This document shows positions 45,843-58,234 of a DNA stretch of 64,000 bases, in pieces. Origin of the DNA: Humulus lupulus (lineage: Eukaryota; Streptophyta; Magnoliopsida; Rosales; Cannabaceae); NCBI RefSeq assembly GCF_963169125.1, contig NC_084802.1, positions 23,343,107 to 23,407,106 on the forward strand, in the 5' to 3' direction. The position numbers and the translations under genes are program-made. The notes beneath the pieces are model-generated. The model saw only the letters and a list, made by a program, of their open reading frames with translations. It was not told where the DNA came from and searched no databases. The first letter of the stretch is position 1. Every line of letters starts with the position of its first letter.

Positions 45843-48837
45843 CACTACAACAATTTTTACTTTTAATGACTCTCTATAATGACTTAGACCAATGGTGTAA
45901 GTCATTACAAGTATTGAGGGATATTTAAAGTCTAATGGTGTAAGTCATTAAAAGTTCTTGTTGATGGCTACCTAGGTAAGTCATTAAAAGTGGTGGGAGA
46001 CATTAATTTGAAAATATGAACACAAAATTATTTATTTATAAAATATCAGATATGTAAGTGCATCTAACGTCTCCTTTGGGAAGACGTGCCAGACATCTAA
46101 CGTCTCCCATGGGAAGACGAGCCACATGGGACGTCTCCCCAGGGGGAGACGTTAGATGTTTGGCACGTCTTTCCAGGGGAGATGTTAAATGTCTGACCTA
46201 ATATATACTCAGCATTTCCTTCTTCGTCCCCGAGTGCACAAACTAGAGGCGGAGAAGGGCGATTTTCTAGGCCATTTTTTGTCGATTTCGGCCGATTTTA
46301 GGCCATAAAATCTCATTTGAGGAATGTTTTTATTATTTATAAGTGTTGTATAATAGTTAGGATAATTTTCATGCTTATTTTCTCTAGTTATTAAGTGATT
46401 GATATTGGGATTTTAGGGTTTATGAGTTGCGGTTTTGGGTATTTTTGGCTCAACAAAGTGGATTTAAAGCATATTTGAGGTAGAATTTCAATATTAAACA
46501 ATGTATTATAGTTAATATGGTAGAAAAAAATTATTTTTGTGCATTTTTTTTATATGATTTGTGGGTTTTATTAGAAATATTATTTTAAAGTATGAAAAAT
46601 AATTTTTATGTATATTTTAGATACTATATTGTTTAATTTTAAGATGATACCACATTATTTACTATTTTTAAATTTTTATTACTATTTAATATGAAAATTA
46701 TACATTTTTAATTAATTTTTAATGTTTGTTAAGTATATATATATATATATATGTAAATATGTTTTGCTAAAATGTATTTAATAATTTTGTCTAAAATAAG
46801 ATAAATAATTTAATTTTAATTTTACATACAAAATAGTAATTCAAGTTTATATGTGTATAATTTTTTTTAATTTATATTATTATTTAATTCAAAAATTATA
46901 TATTATTTGTATTCTTTATTAACATTTAAGTAGGTTATTTATATATAGTTATGTTTTTTTATTGATTTAGTAATCTTTTATTAATTAATTAATTAAAAAT
47001 TTAAAGTTGTGGTTTTAACGGAGATTTTTATGAGATTTTTACCTCAAATTTTCGATTTCAAGCATACATTTGAGATTTTTAAGTTTCTAAAATTCCAATA
47101 ATAAGTTATTGTTAATCTAATTATTTAGTGAAATTTGTTTAGTAATCTTTTATTTATTAATTAATTTAGTTTTGTAGGCTATGAATTTGATAGCAAAATG
47201 CGCGCATTGCAAAATGAAGTAAATTTGCTGGCAATGACTATTAATTGCAAGTGGTACATACATTATCTTATTTCTTGTTTTAGTATTATTAAACTTTTGT
47301 TGAGGGGTTTGAATATCTTAAATATTCATCCATAGTGAAGTAGGTTCTGGGATTAAAATTGTGTGCTTCGGTGATAACAGAAGGTTGAGAACTGTGTGTT
47401 TTAGTGACGTAGGTTCTAGAAAATTTATTAGTGTATTGTGAAGCTATAAGGAAGAAACTTATTATGTGTTGTTTGAATTGTTTGACTTGTTGTTCATAGA
47501 TGGTTAGATCATTATTATAGGGGAAATGATGCTCGATTTTGTCTAGAATTATGTATTATATTATTATATTTGTATTGTGTTTTGCTTATTTGATTGAATT
47601 TGATTAGATTGACAGATGGCTATGTTACTAATATAGGGGAAATGCTACCCAATTTTTCGCATGCTTATTTAGTTTTTTTTTTTTTTAAATTCATAGACAT
47701 AGAAGAGGATATGGATAGAAAATGGATGTCAACGAATAGGTTATCCGTGGAATATAAAAACGGGGTCTACCTTTTTCTGAGCAGTCTACAAAACCTCCCG
47801 AGATTCCAAATAATATGGAAATTGTGCAACCTAAAGTAAGTAACTACAACTTCAATTATTTTGAAAATATATAGTTGAATTTTACTAATATTCTTTATAT
47901 TAAATATTTTTATTTAAATATTAGTGTCCACACCAACCAAACAATGTGGCATTTAGATATTATGTGATGAGGATGTTGAAAGATTACGTTGAACATCCAC
48001 GACCTGGACGTTACTTGAAGAAAGAGGTATGTATATATATTTATAAAAAGTTTACGATTTATTTATTATTAAGTATATATAATCAAATAATAATAATTAA
48101 ATAATATATTTTACTTTGTATTTTTTGTAGCTAATAACACTACGCCATATACACCAACACACATTAATAAAATGCGACAATAGTGGGCGAACGATATGCT
48201 ACCGATAGTTCAATGTCATCGTCCCAAAAAATAGGCTTTTGTTGCGTATTTTTTCTATCTTACTATCTGTCTAGCTAGCTAGTGTAATATTTGTTGATTT
48301 TGTATGTGTAACAACAAATATTACTTTTTTTTTTTTTTTTGTATATTTAGCTAGCTAAAATATATTATATACACATCTCAGTTTTATTAATGAAAATTCA
48401 CAATTTAAATTTGCATATAATTTAGATTTTTTAATTAATATATTTAATTTCATTTCAAAATATATATATTTAATTATATTAATTAATATACTGAAAATAA
48501 ATTAAAATACAAAAACCAATGATGAATCGGGATAATAGACATTGAATATATACAAAGTCTTTTATGGGAAGACGTTGTAGGTACCCTACGATGACTCCCA
48601 CAGGGAGACTTTGTAGACATTGAATGTCTTTTATGGGGAGATGTTGTAGGTACCATACGGTCTACACCCTATGATGACTCCCAGGGGGAGGCGTTGAATT
48701 TCTACAAAGTCTCCCCCTGGGAGTCATCGTAGGGTACCTTTAGATGGCTCCTTCAACAATGTCTCCCCGAGGGGGAGGCATTAAATGTCTACAATGTCTT
48801 CCTCATATAGTCATTAAATGTCTATTTTGTTGTAGTG
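45843..48837 (+). mobile_element. Non-autonomous CACTA transposon nested in the CACTA ORF
   Basis: Its ends are CACTACAACAA and TTGTTGTAGTG, a perfect 11-base inverted repeat. It is flanked by AAT on both sides, the 3-bp duplication usual for CACTA elements. Subterminal regions (46060-46190 and 48550-48800) hold palindromic words of the type GTCTCCC..GGGAGAC that likely bind transposase. The interior is AT-rich with only remnants of coding sequence (47700-48030). At 2995 bp it lacks a full transposase and would need one in trans. Confidence 0.92.
47700..48030 (+). pseudogene. Transposase-associated and Ulp1-like remnants in the nested CACTA
   Basis: DRKWMSTNRLSVEYKNGVYLFL resembles the transposase-associated domain at the N-terminus of CACTA transposases (PF13963-type). 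After a possible intron (GTAAGT at 47836, AG near 47925), CPHQPNNVAFRYYVMRMLKDYV resembles the end of Ulp1-type cysteine proteases carried by some plant CACTA elements, whose usual CGYYVM is here FRYYVM, so the catalytic Cys is lost. Both are short and degraded. Confidence 0.5.
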
Positions 48838-49554
48838 AATACGTGAATTGGTTGATATTGTGAAGGTCATGAATGAGCAGCTTCAGTACGTGTATCAGCA
48901 GCTTCCACTTGAAAAACGTCTGCTGGCAACAAACGTGGAGATGCAGAATACATATCAGCGGTTTTTCGAGAAGTATGTAGGCTCATCTTCTAAAACTGAG
49001 ACACAACATACGTCTCAAGCTTCAGCTTCTCAGCCTTCACCAGGCCATCCCGACACGCCTGTACCAACTTTTCCATCTCAACCTTCGGCCTAGCCATATA
49101 TGTATCAATGTTCAATGCCTCCATACCCCCAGGCTTATCATCCTCATACGAGCGGACCTTCGTCCCAGCCCCCGCCTCCTCATATGAGTGGATCATTATC
49201 TCAACCTCCACCCTATCTTTATCCATATCCATACATATATGGACCTGGAGGATCATCGTTACCTCCACAGTATCCATAGTCGATGCCTCCGTACACACCA
49301 CAAGCACCGCATGCACTAGAAGAAGGGGACAATACAGAGAGCGCCGAGGGTTGAGATGTTTTATATATTATCGTATTAAACAATAACTTTTAATTAATAT
49401 ATAATTGTATGGATATTTAATTTGGATAATATTGTCTAAGTTGTGTAATTTGAATAAATTATTAATTTATGCATATTTAATTTTGCTATTATAAATTAAA
49501 AAAAATATTTAAATATTTTTTTTAATAATTTTTTTATTTTTTTAATTATATAAA

Positions 49555-49835
49555 AGTATTAGACATTTGTCGCCTTTAATAATATTACGGTTGCCACTAA
49601 TATTATATTATTAGGATGACTTTTTATTATTAGGGGCGAAATATGATTTAGAAAACACACTTATTAAGAACGACTTTTGATTTATTAGGGGCAAAATTGT
49701 CGCCCCTAATAATTAGTATTAGGGGCTACTTTTTTGTCGCCGCTAATAATTGTCGAAATATTAGCACATGTCGTCGTTGATGACTATCAGCAGCGACTAA
49801 GTATCTTTAGGGTTTTAGTCGTTTATTCCTAATCA
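49555..49835. repeat. Subterminal repeats near the end of the outer CACTA
   Basis: Alternating orientations of TCGCCCCTAATAAT and ATTATTAGGGGCGAC are repeated several times. They end near AGGGTTTTAGTCG, which may be a decayed TAGTG terminus. This is the expected layout for a CACTA subterminal region, following the ORF at 49354. The exact end is not resolved. Confidence 0.55.
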
Positions 49836-49924
49836 AAGGGCCAATAAATAAATATAATACCTTCAATTATATTTCAAATGCTAATTCTAATCCTCTGCCA
49901 TCCTCTCACTATAATTAGAATAAA

Positions 49925-50837
49925 ATCATTATTCTAAAACGAAATTTTTTTACCAAGTAGTACAAGCTGCCCATTATGCTTGTCATGCGTTGAGGACTCA
50001 TCATGCTTGTTATGGAATTGCTCTTTTACTGCCAATCTCTAGTTTGCTAGTAGCCATCCTGCTAACCGATTCATGATGAATTGACTTAGAAGGTTGGTAG
50101 TTTCACAAAAGAGTGCGAAGAAGCCTAGAATATATATAATGCTGATAAAATAGAGTAGTGTTGAATTGGTACCCTTCTATGTCGGGTTGGATCAAGATTA
50201 ACACTGATGTATCCATATCACAGTGACAAGTTCTTGGCTTGCCTTGGTGGCCAAAAATGATAAAGTTATGGTGCTAGCTAGCCATTGATTGTATTAAAAT
50301 CCCTCAAACAGACCCCACGCTTACTGAGGCCATGGCGATTTCATGGGCTGCACAAAGGTATATATAGTTGAAGCTAGGTGAAAAAGTGTTATGCTTGAAA
50401 GCAACTCAAAGGTGGCTATATCACTGTCTTGTAGGGTTCCTCTATGCCTGAAAATATTTTGCTAGAAGATAGCCATGCCAATTATTTCTAGTTGAAAATG
50501 AGTGGTCCTTTGCAAAGAATATTCCTAGATAGTATAATTTCTCCGCTCACAACATTGCAAAAGTTGCTTCTTCCTTAGGCCTTCATGGTCTTTGTAATGA
50601 GGAAGATATCAATCCTACTGCTGTGAAGTGTATATATAGCTTGTTTTGCATTTTAATTACTTCACTGGAGTTGTCTTTTTTCCTTCATTTTTTTTCCTTT
50701 TGTATCTTGTGCCATGGTGTTGGTCTTCTCTATTTAGTGCAGTTATTTCCTTTCTTTGTTTCGGTTATGTACTTGTTACTTTCTTTTCAATGAATTTCCT
50801 TTTGCTAGTCAAAGGGCACTCTTCAAGCAAAAAAAAA
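49925..50837 (+). mobile_element. 5'-truncated L1-type LINE (zinc-binding and RNase H-like end, poly-A)
   Basis: Frames read SCPLCLSCVEDSS..LLWNC (zinc-binding region), then WIKINTD, LTEAMAISWAAQ and YNFSAHNIAKVASSL, the RNase H-like domain found at the end of plant L1 ORF2. A T-rich 3' region ends TTTTCAATGAATTTCC...AAGCA9, a short poly-A at 50829-50837. Many stops break it. A target duplication is not found. Confidence 0.7.
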
Positions 50838-52859
50838 GTGACTCCCAAACACGGCAGTAGTAACAAATTATAAAAAAGAAAGTAACACGGATATAGCAAT
50901 CCTGTTTGGCATGACTCAAAACTTTTTCAGTATCTAAAAGTTGCTTTTTAAATATTTGGATAAACTTTTTTTAAGAAAATATATTTTAGATGCTTAAAAT
51001 ATCTTTTTGAGAAAGTAAATATCTACCTATTTCTAGAGAAATCTTCTTAAAAAGTAAAGAATGTTTTTGTTGAGTTTTAAAGAAATTTTTATCTTCCATA
51101 TTTTATTTACATTTCAATAATAAATTTTCAATTTTTATCTTCTTTGTAATTAATAAAAAAAAGTAGATATATGAAAATATTTTTTGTATTTTAAAAAGCT
51201 TTTTTTAATTTATAATATCCATATGAGTAAAAACAAAAGTAACTTATGTTTGATTTGAATCATTTTTATATAATATATTAAAATTGAATTTAAGACATCA
51301 ATATTTTTACATTAACAAAAAAAAATTCTTCTTAAGATTTTCAAAAATTAAAATATTTTGTAAGTAATATAAATTTAATAAAATAATAAAAAATGAATGT
51401 AAAATTTTACATCATTAATCAAATTTTATTTATTTAATTTTAATTAAATAAAGTTTATTTGTAAAATGTTTATATAAAAATATCAGTGTTTTAGATACAT
51501 ACTTTTATAAACTATTTGTGAAATTCTTTCAATCAAAGCATAATTTTGTCATTTTTTTGCAATTAAATTTTCCTTTTCACTTATAAATTAAATTTATGTA
51601 TAATTAGAAAATTCATATAACAAATTATTCTCTGTTTTTACTAATATAATACGTCAACATCGCTTTTATTTAGTTTATATTACCTGTAATTTATTACTTT
51701 TTGGAATTAATATTGTTGACTCAAATACCTTATTAGTTATAATTAGACAAAGTGCATAAACTTAGAAGACCAAATATTTAATGCGACAATAAATAAGAGT
51801 GAGAAAATTTATGATGGTTGGATCATCTACATCCACTTAATCAATATTATTGTTGTTTTAACTCTAAACTACAAAGATCAAATGAACTTAAGTTAAATGA
51901 GTTTCTTGAAGTAGAGGATTAAATGCTTCTTTTACCAAACAATCTCAAACTTATTTATGATTTACATTCTAGTATTTGTAGGGGGGGAGTAGGTGAGGTT
52001 TGGTCATCACAACACTCATTTCCAATTCTAGCTAAATCTTGGAAAGTATGGAAATGTCTATGACAATATTGTACCAACTATTTACAGTAATGAAACTAGT
52101 ACATGTTATCTATTTCATTTGAGCAAATGGCAACCAGATGTTTGCATGCATGTATGGCGATCCCAACTATGGCGACCAGAGTCCTTTGTCGGCGATCAGT
52201 TTACCTTTTTTGCCACATCTCTTGCTACGTTATAAGGTCAAAAACTGGTACAACAATTACAGTAAAATATTAGGGTCTTACAATCAAATTTTCATTAATT
52301 TTGATAACAGAAAATATTATAATTTATTTGATATAAATTACATTAGAAAAATCATAACATTTTTCTTTTCTTTTCTATTTATAATTTGTCATTAAACCTT
52401 TACTAACTTTTAAACCTGTAATTTTAGTTTTTTTTGTTTTTCTATTTCTTTTCGGCAACCATAGTACTTTGCAAAAGTTGACGAGCAAGGACCAAGAAAA
52501 AGGCATGCAAATATGTATATGTAAGAATTCTTTTTGCCTTAGCTGAGTGAATGGACTTGCCATTTGATCTTTTTCGCTTTGTCGGCTGATATGGTTCAGA
52601 CCAAACTCAATATGCGAATCTATATCACTGCAAAAAAGCAACCCTTCCACATTTATTTATTATTATTATTTATATATATATAATTAGCCATTTCTACACC
52701 GTCATTTCTGACTTTAAGAAACCAAAAGAAGAATACTATTATTACTATCATTTATAAATGGTAAGAATCTAGACAGTTTATTGTAATATTGCATTTGGAG
52801 CGTAAAACTTGATGGTTTCTTAATATTATCTAATTATTCTATACGATAATTTTTATAAG
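50838..52859. other. AT-rich intergenic sequence
   Basis: Nothing recognisable: no family motif in any frame, no long repeat. Short frames at 52138-52650 are chance openings. Confidence 0.5.
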
Positions 52860-54562
52860 CATTTTTCTAAAAAATACCAAACTACCTCATTCATTCAACA
52901 ACTCATTCTTCTCTCTAACTTCACACTCATTCTCTCACTCACTTCTGAGATCTCTCTCTCTTTCTCCCTCGGAATCTCTGCCCCTAACCACTCATGTACA
53001 CCTCATTCACAGATATCGTCAACCACCACAGAGGGTCTTCTTCGCGTCGTTTCCGACCACCCACGTCTTCTTCCTAAGAATAAGTTTTAAATCTAGATGT
53101 TTAGTGTAAATGTGATGATTCTATGATAATGAACACTTTAAAATAAGAATTTTAATGAGTTTTTAGTATTTACATTCAATTAAAATCGATTAATAGATGA
53201 TTACATTTTGAAGGTGATAATGAGTTTGAAAATCTCGAAAAATGATGGTTAACGATGCATTTGAGATGACACCATGAAAATTTTGACTTTTAGGCATAAA
53301 ATGATGGTTAACGATGCCTAACGATGCATTTGCGATAGTGCCAAAAAAAACTTAATTTTTGGCATCAAAACGATGCTAAACACAATGACTAACGATGATT
53401 TAGCGATGGTGTCATAAAAACTTAGTTTTTGGCATAAAAATGATGGTGAAACGATGACTAACGATGGTATAATAAATACTTAATTTTTGACATAAAAACG
53501 ATGGTATAACAATGTTTGAATGATGTGTTAGTGATGGTACCATAAAAACTTAATTTTTGGCACAACACGATGGCTAACGATGGTTTAGCGATTGTCTGTG
53601 ATAAAATTTTCTTGAAACTTTAGGGATGCATAACTTTTCATTCTGATGTCAGTTTGAGGTGATTTTTTTTTTTATTTTTAATATTTTTTTGGAGATCTAA
53701 ATGTTTCTAAAGAGTAGATCTGCAAAAAATATCAAAACTAAAAAAATTCACCTCAAATTGGCATCCGAGTAAAAAGTTATGCATCACTAAAGTTTCAAGC
53801 AAATTTTATCACATACCATCGCTAAACCATCTTAAGCCATCATTTGTGCCAAAAATTAAGTTTTTATGGTACCATCGCTAACGCATTGTTAAACCATCGT
53901 TAGCCATCATTTTTATGCTAAAAATTAAGTTTTTATGGCACCATCGCTAACGCATCGCTAAACAATCGTTAGCCATCGTTTTACCATCATTTTTATGCCA
54001 AAAATTAATTTTTTATTGAACCATCGTTAGTCAGTGTTTTACCATCATTTTTGTGCCAAAAATTAATGGCACCATCTCAAACGCATCGTTAACCATCGTT
54101 AACCGTCATTTTATGCTTAAAAATTAAGTTTTGATGGCACAATCGCAAATGCATCGTTAACCATCATTTTTCTAGATTTTCAAACTCATTTTCACCTTCA
54201 AAATGTAATCATCCATTAATCGATTTTAATGGAACCTAGATACTAAAAACCCATTCAAATTATTATTTTAAAGTGCTCATTATCATAGAATCATTATACT
54301 TACACTAAATATCTAGATTCATACTTTTTTATTTAGAAGAGGAAGATGTAGTTGGGTGGTGGTCGGCAACGACGCAAAGAAGACCCTCTGCGGTGGTCGA
54401 AGATGTCTATAAAGGAGGTGGATGTGAGTGGTTAGGGGGTGAGACTCGTGAGGGAGAAAGAGATGGGGAATCTCAGAAGTGAGAGAGAGAGAGAGAGAAA
54501 GAGTGTAAAGTTAGAGAGGAGGGGTTGTTGAATGGAAGGGGTAGTTTGGTAAAAAGAATTAG
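52860..54562. mobile_element. Foldback-type element: 1.7 kb near-perfect inverted repeat with tandem subrepeats
   Basis: The left arm (52860-53699) is the reverse complement of the right arm (53715-54562) at roughly 90% by eye. The loop is only about 15 bases (ATGTTTCTAAAGAG between two AGATCT). Outer parts read ACCAAACTACC..TTCAACAAC on the left and GTTGTTGAA..GGTAGTTTGGT on the right. Inner parts of each arm contain several degenerate units of about 70 bases with ACTTAATTTTTGGCATAAAAACGATGG. No ORF. Long arms built of subrepeats around a tiny loop are the structure of foldback elements. The target duplication is not resolved. Confidence 0.8.
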
Positions 54563-55286
54563 AAAATAACAATTATTTTAAATAATTATAGAAGTTGTCA
54601 TGCAGAATAAATAGGGTATATTAAAAGACATAAACCAGTTTTCATTTGGAGCTAACTACTGTTTTCTCCTCCTCATCCGGCTTGAAAGGTTAAATTATCT
54701 TAAAAAAGAAACGAAGAAAATGATATATATTAGACCGACAATTCATGTGAAAGCTACGTTAAGATTATTCTTTTTTTTGTCTCACAAATCATTTCTTTAA
54801 AAAAAAATCTTCTTTAAAATGTGAAAACTGATATAATTTTTTCCACATTGATCATCATGGTGCACACAAACACATTATTAAATATAAGACGTATTCTCGG
54901 ATAAGAAATTCTATTTTGACTGAACGACTTGGATTAGTTCAAACAAAAATAGGTAGTTTATACGTATATAAATGTTTATAGCAAGTTTAGTAAGACGCGT
55001 TATAATTAAATTCGTACCAATATATATATATATATATATATTTTGTATATACTGAATAATATTAAGTATATATATATATACTGTATGGGATTCAACTTAA
55101 CATGACTTATTTCCATGTGATAAATAGCAAATAATAATGTATCTATTAAATATAAAATACTGAAATAAACATGGGTGGCATCCTAAATAGCAATATGCTC
55201 ATTTGTCATAATTATAAAGCACAAATATAGGCTAGTGAGGTCTAGTGTTCCCTAGAAATATTTGCTATATATCTAGTGTATATAAT

Positions 55287-55322
<36 letters not shown>

Positions 55323-57522
55323 CAATTAGAATTGATAGGACACCCATCGCCACTAACATCAAAAGCTACTATTACATTGAAAATATTCCTTGCATGCCTC
55401 GCCATATATATCATCAAAAAACCTTAATGGGTAGTTTGGTAATTAATTTTGTTGGGTGAAAATGAAAACGTGAAATCTAATTTATATTTAGTAAATTTAT
55501 ACTTAATAGTTTGGAGGTTTGTATTTCTAAATATGTCTTATTTTTTTAATTTGATTAGAAGGTAATCTTAACACATTTAAACACTTTAGTTTTATAATCT
55601 CTTAATTTAAATTCCTTCTAACTCTACTCACACAAACCTAAAACTCATAACAAATACCCCTAATAATTAAATTGATGTTGGAAAATATATCTATACATGT
55701 CAGCATATATAATGGTATATATATGGATCATAATAAGTACATGTGAGGTCTAAATGTGTGCCAAACTAATCTTAGAAACTAAGCAATTGGTGGTGTGATT
55801 GGAATAGTTTTCGCAAACAAATTATTTGACGTTGATTGTACAATGTACCTATTAAGCTAGTGATTGTATACAAAATTTGTACATGTGTTCTAGTGTGTTT
55901 AAAATTTGTATACGTACTCTTGTAAATGACTCGTTGTACATATCTATTACTTATATAATAAGCTTAGATAGTCAATAAACACTATTTTTCTGCCTTTTTT
56001 TTCTGCTACCTCAAAATCCACAGTTTAGATCTTGCATTTTAGCAAAATCTAAACCCTCTATTATTACTCATATTATCATATATAATACCAAGGTAGCATT
56101 ATATATTTTCCAGGTGAAAAATGCAAAGTGGTTCTTCTTCTTCTGTCATTTTCTAGTGTGATCTTTTTTATTTTTATCTTTTGTTATTTTCTAATGCTCC
56201 ACTTTACTCTATATTTTATTGTTATCTTCTTTTGTTTTTTCCTTCTATCATTTTCTTCTTCCAACTAATTGACTACATTACAGAGAATACAAATAAATGA
56301 ATGTAACCTACTTTTTTAATAATAAAAAAAATTAATTAAATTAATTTTAGATATTATATATAATAAAAATAATAGTTATTGAAAGTAGATCAATTTTTTA
56401 ATGTTATATGAATGTAGATATTATATATATATATAAACTTAATTAGATATTAGAGTAATTTGTGAAAATAGATTAATTTTTAATATTATTTTACACAATA
56501 ATTTTTTTATAGTATTTTTCTAAAATAGCCTCTAAATAGAGTGACAATAATTTTTTACAAAGCCATAAACTAGAGTCCTTGGGTCAAACTAGAAAGGTAA
56601 ATTCTTTAACAGGAATGTATAACTTGCTCGCTTAAACGGAGATTTCGTTCTTCGCTATTGCAATGGAGAACACATGTGCAAGTATTATTAATGAATATTT
56701 CTTTATATAGAATAGCTTGTATTAATTAGTTTTTATTTTTTTAAGTTTTTGAACAAGGGTTGGTCAGTTGTTTGGTTGGTCGCTTATAAGTGTAAAATTG
56801 TTTGATCACTCGTACAGACACAAATTTGTCCATATTTTAACGAGAAATAAAAGGAATTGTGCGCAACCAGTTATTCTTGCCAATTATTGTATTTTTCTTT
56901 TACAAGTATTTTCTCATTATGTGTTTTGTTGTGCTATATTTTTATAATTATTTATAAGTACGCGAGCAGTAATGTTCGAACAAGTATTGGTCTATGGCAA
57001 GTGACTGACCACCTTAAGCTACTCAATCACTTGGGGGCATATAAGATACTAAGGCTAGCAAAGCATATGAAAATATGTAAATATGCGAGCAAAATAAGGG
57101 AAAGCATGCAACAACACTTATAATATTTTTCAAATTTTTTAGATTTTGCACAAAAATATAAAGTGTTATGCTGAGTTTGGTCATGCGAGCAGATGTTATA
57201 ATAAGAATTATAATATCAAAAAAGAGATGTCTTTACACTGTGAGCCCACAAGCAGTATTGCTATGATGTAATAAAAAAACTAGCATAAAAGTAAAATTGC
57301 CTTGGGCAGTAAATTGTTTCAACACCACAAACAGGTTGTTCAAGTGTTATGATTACAAAATAAAAGGAAAGAAATAAATTCACTAAGTAAGAGGGTCTTG
57401 ATGGGGCTGTTGGTCGACAGTCACTCCAACCTCCTCCTCTCCATCGATCCCCGTGGCCAAAGAAATCTCAAAAGAGCAGGGGCATTCTTCTCCTCCTCCA
57501 ATCGAGCAGCGCATCGAGCAAG
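54563..57522. other. AT-rich intergenic sequence with TA/TG microsatellites
   Basis: TA runs lie at about 55018-55041 and 55068-55080, and a compound TA-TG run at 55284-55321. No gene is seen. The part from about 56750 to 57520 is less AT-rich and repeats GCGAGCA-like words, but I cannot assign it. Confidence 0.5.
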
Positions 57523-57990
57523 CACTACAGGAAAAGAGGTCTACAACGGCAACTTTTGTCGTCACTATAGATCAAGAAGTCGTCACTATAGGTCTACAAC
57601 GACGACATGTCATCGCCAAAACGGTGTCGCTGTAGGTCTGTATGTGTAGCAACCTACAGCGACAAAAAAACGCAATCATCGCATAAGGGTTTCACTACAG
57701 TGTAGACATGTCGATCGCAATAGGAAATCCTTTTTTTTAACTGAGATATTACGACGACATGTCATCGCTGTAGGTGCTTGCAAATTTTGAAAATTTGAAT
57801 TTCAAAAACTCATACAGCGATGACATACATGTAGGTCCATGAACACCCACCATTTATAATGACAACATGTCATTGCTGTAGAGATTCCGGGTTCACGGAC
57901 CTACAGGGACGACATGTGGTCGCAGTAAGGTCACAAAATCTCATAATTTCGTGTTCTACGTGCACTCTAATTCGATGACATGTCATCGTT
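57523..57990. repeat. CACTA terminus and subterminal repeats
   Basis: The CACTACAGG end, then at least six copies in both orientations of CGACGACATGTCATCG and CTACAGCGA words. They are the likely transposase-binding region. Confidence 0.75.
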
Positions 57991-58234
57991 GTAGGTTTTA
58001 AATTTATTTTTAAAAAAATTATTTTTTAATATTAATTAAATCCTAATTATAAATAAAACCAATTTATTTAATGAAAATATAATTCAATAGAAATTATAAT
58101 AATATGATATCAATATATAAATAAGTAGTATAGTCTCCAAAATGTAAAAAACAACACAAAATATTAATAAATTTAAAAGCATAACAAAAACAAACTAAAT
58201 GTTATCTAAATTTATCCCAAAGTCGTCATCATCG

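Larger units (their letters stand above)
44591..49354 (+). pseudogene. Ptta/En/Spm-family CACTA ORF, split by a nested CACTA
   Basis: It starts MSADVALYHGGDGGG. An intron (about 44681-44760) leads to KRKGCGPAAGKNLDYRRGEV and DKVxx-like blocks NYNLIEEWKEYHW, DQMKILSHVLG and EGVGHKLKGKSLTRPSQ, as in the plant Ptta/En/Spm family (PF03004), the second protein of CACTA elements. After QQLIEEI the frame is cut at 45842 by the nested element. It resumes at 48841 RELVDIVKVMNEQLQYVYQQ and ends in a proline/tyrosine-rich tail. Removing the insertion with one AAT restores the codons exactly. Several frame changes lie in 45100-45400. Two TAGs in the tail stand where Gln is expected (SA.PYMYQ, YP.SMPPY). 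The role in transposition is probable; biochemistry is unknown. Confidence 0.82.

Noticed and set aside
52860..54562. MicroRNA precursor
   Set aside because: Arms of over 800 bases with internal tandem units are far longer than a microRNA hairpin; a foldback element fits better.
57383..57649. Overlapping open frames on both strands near the CACTA end
   Set aside because: They overlap the CACTA terminus and subterminal repeats and show no family motif.
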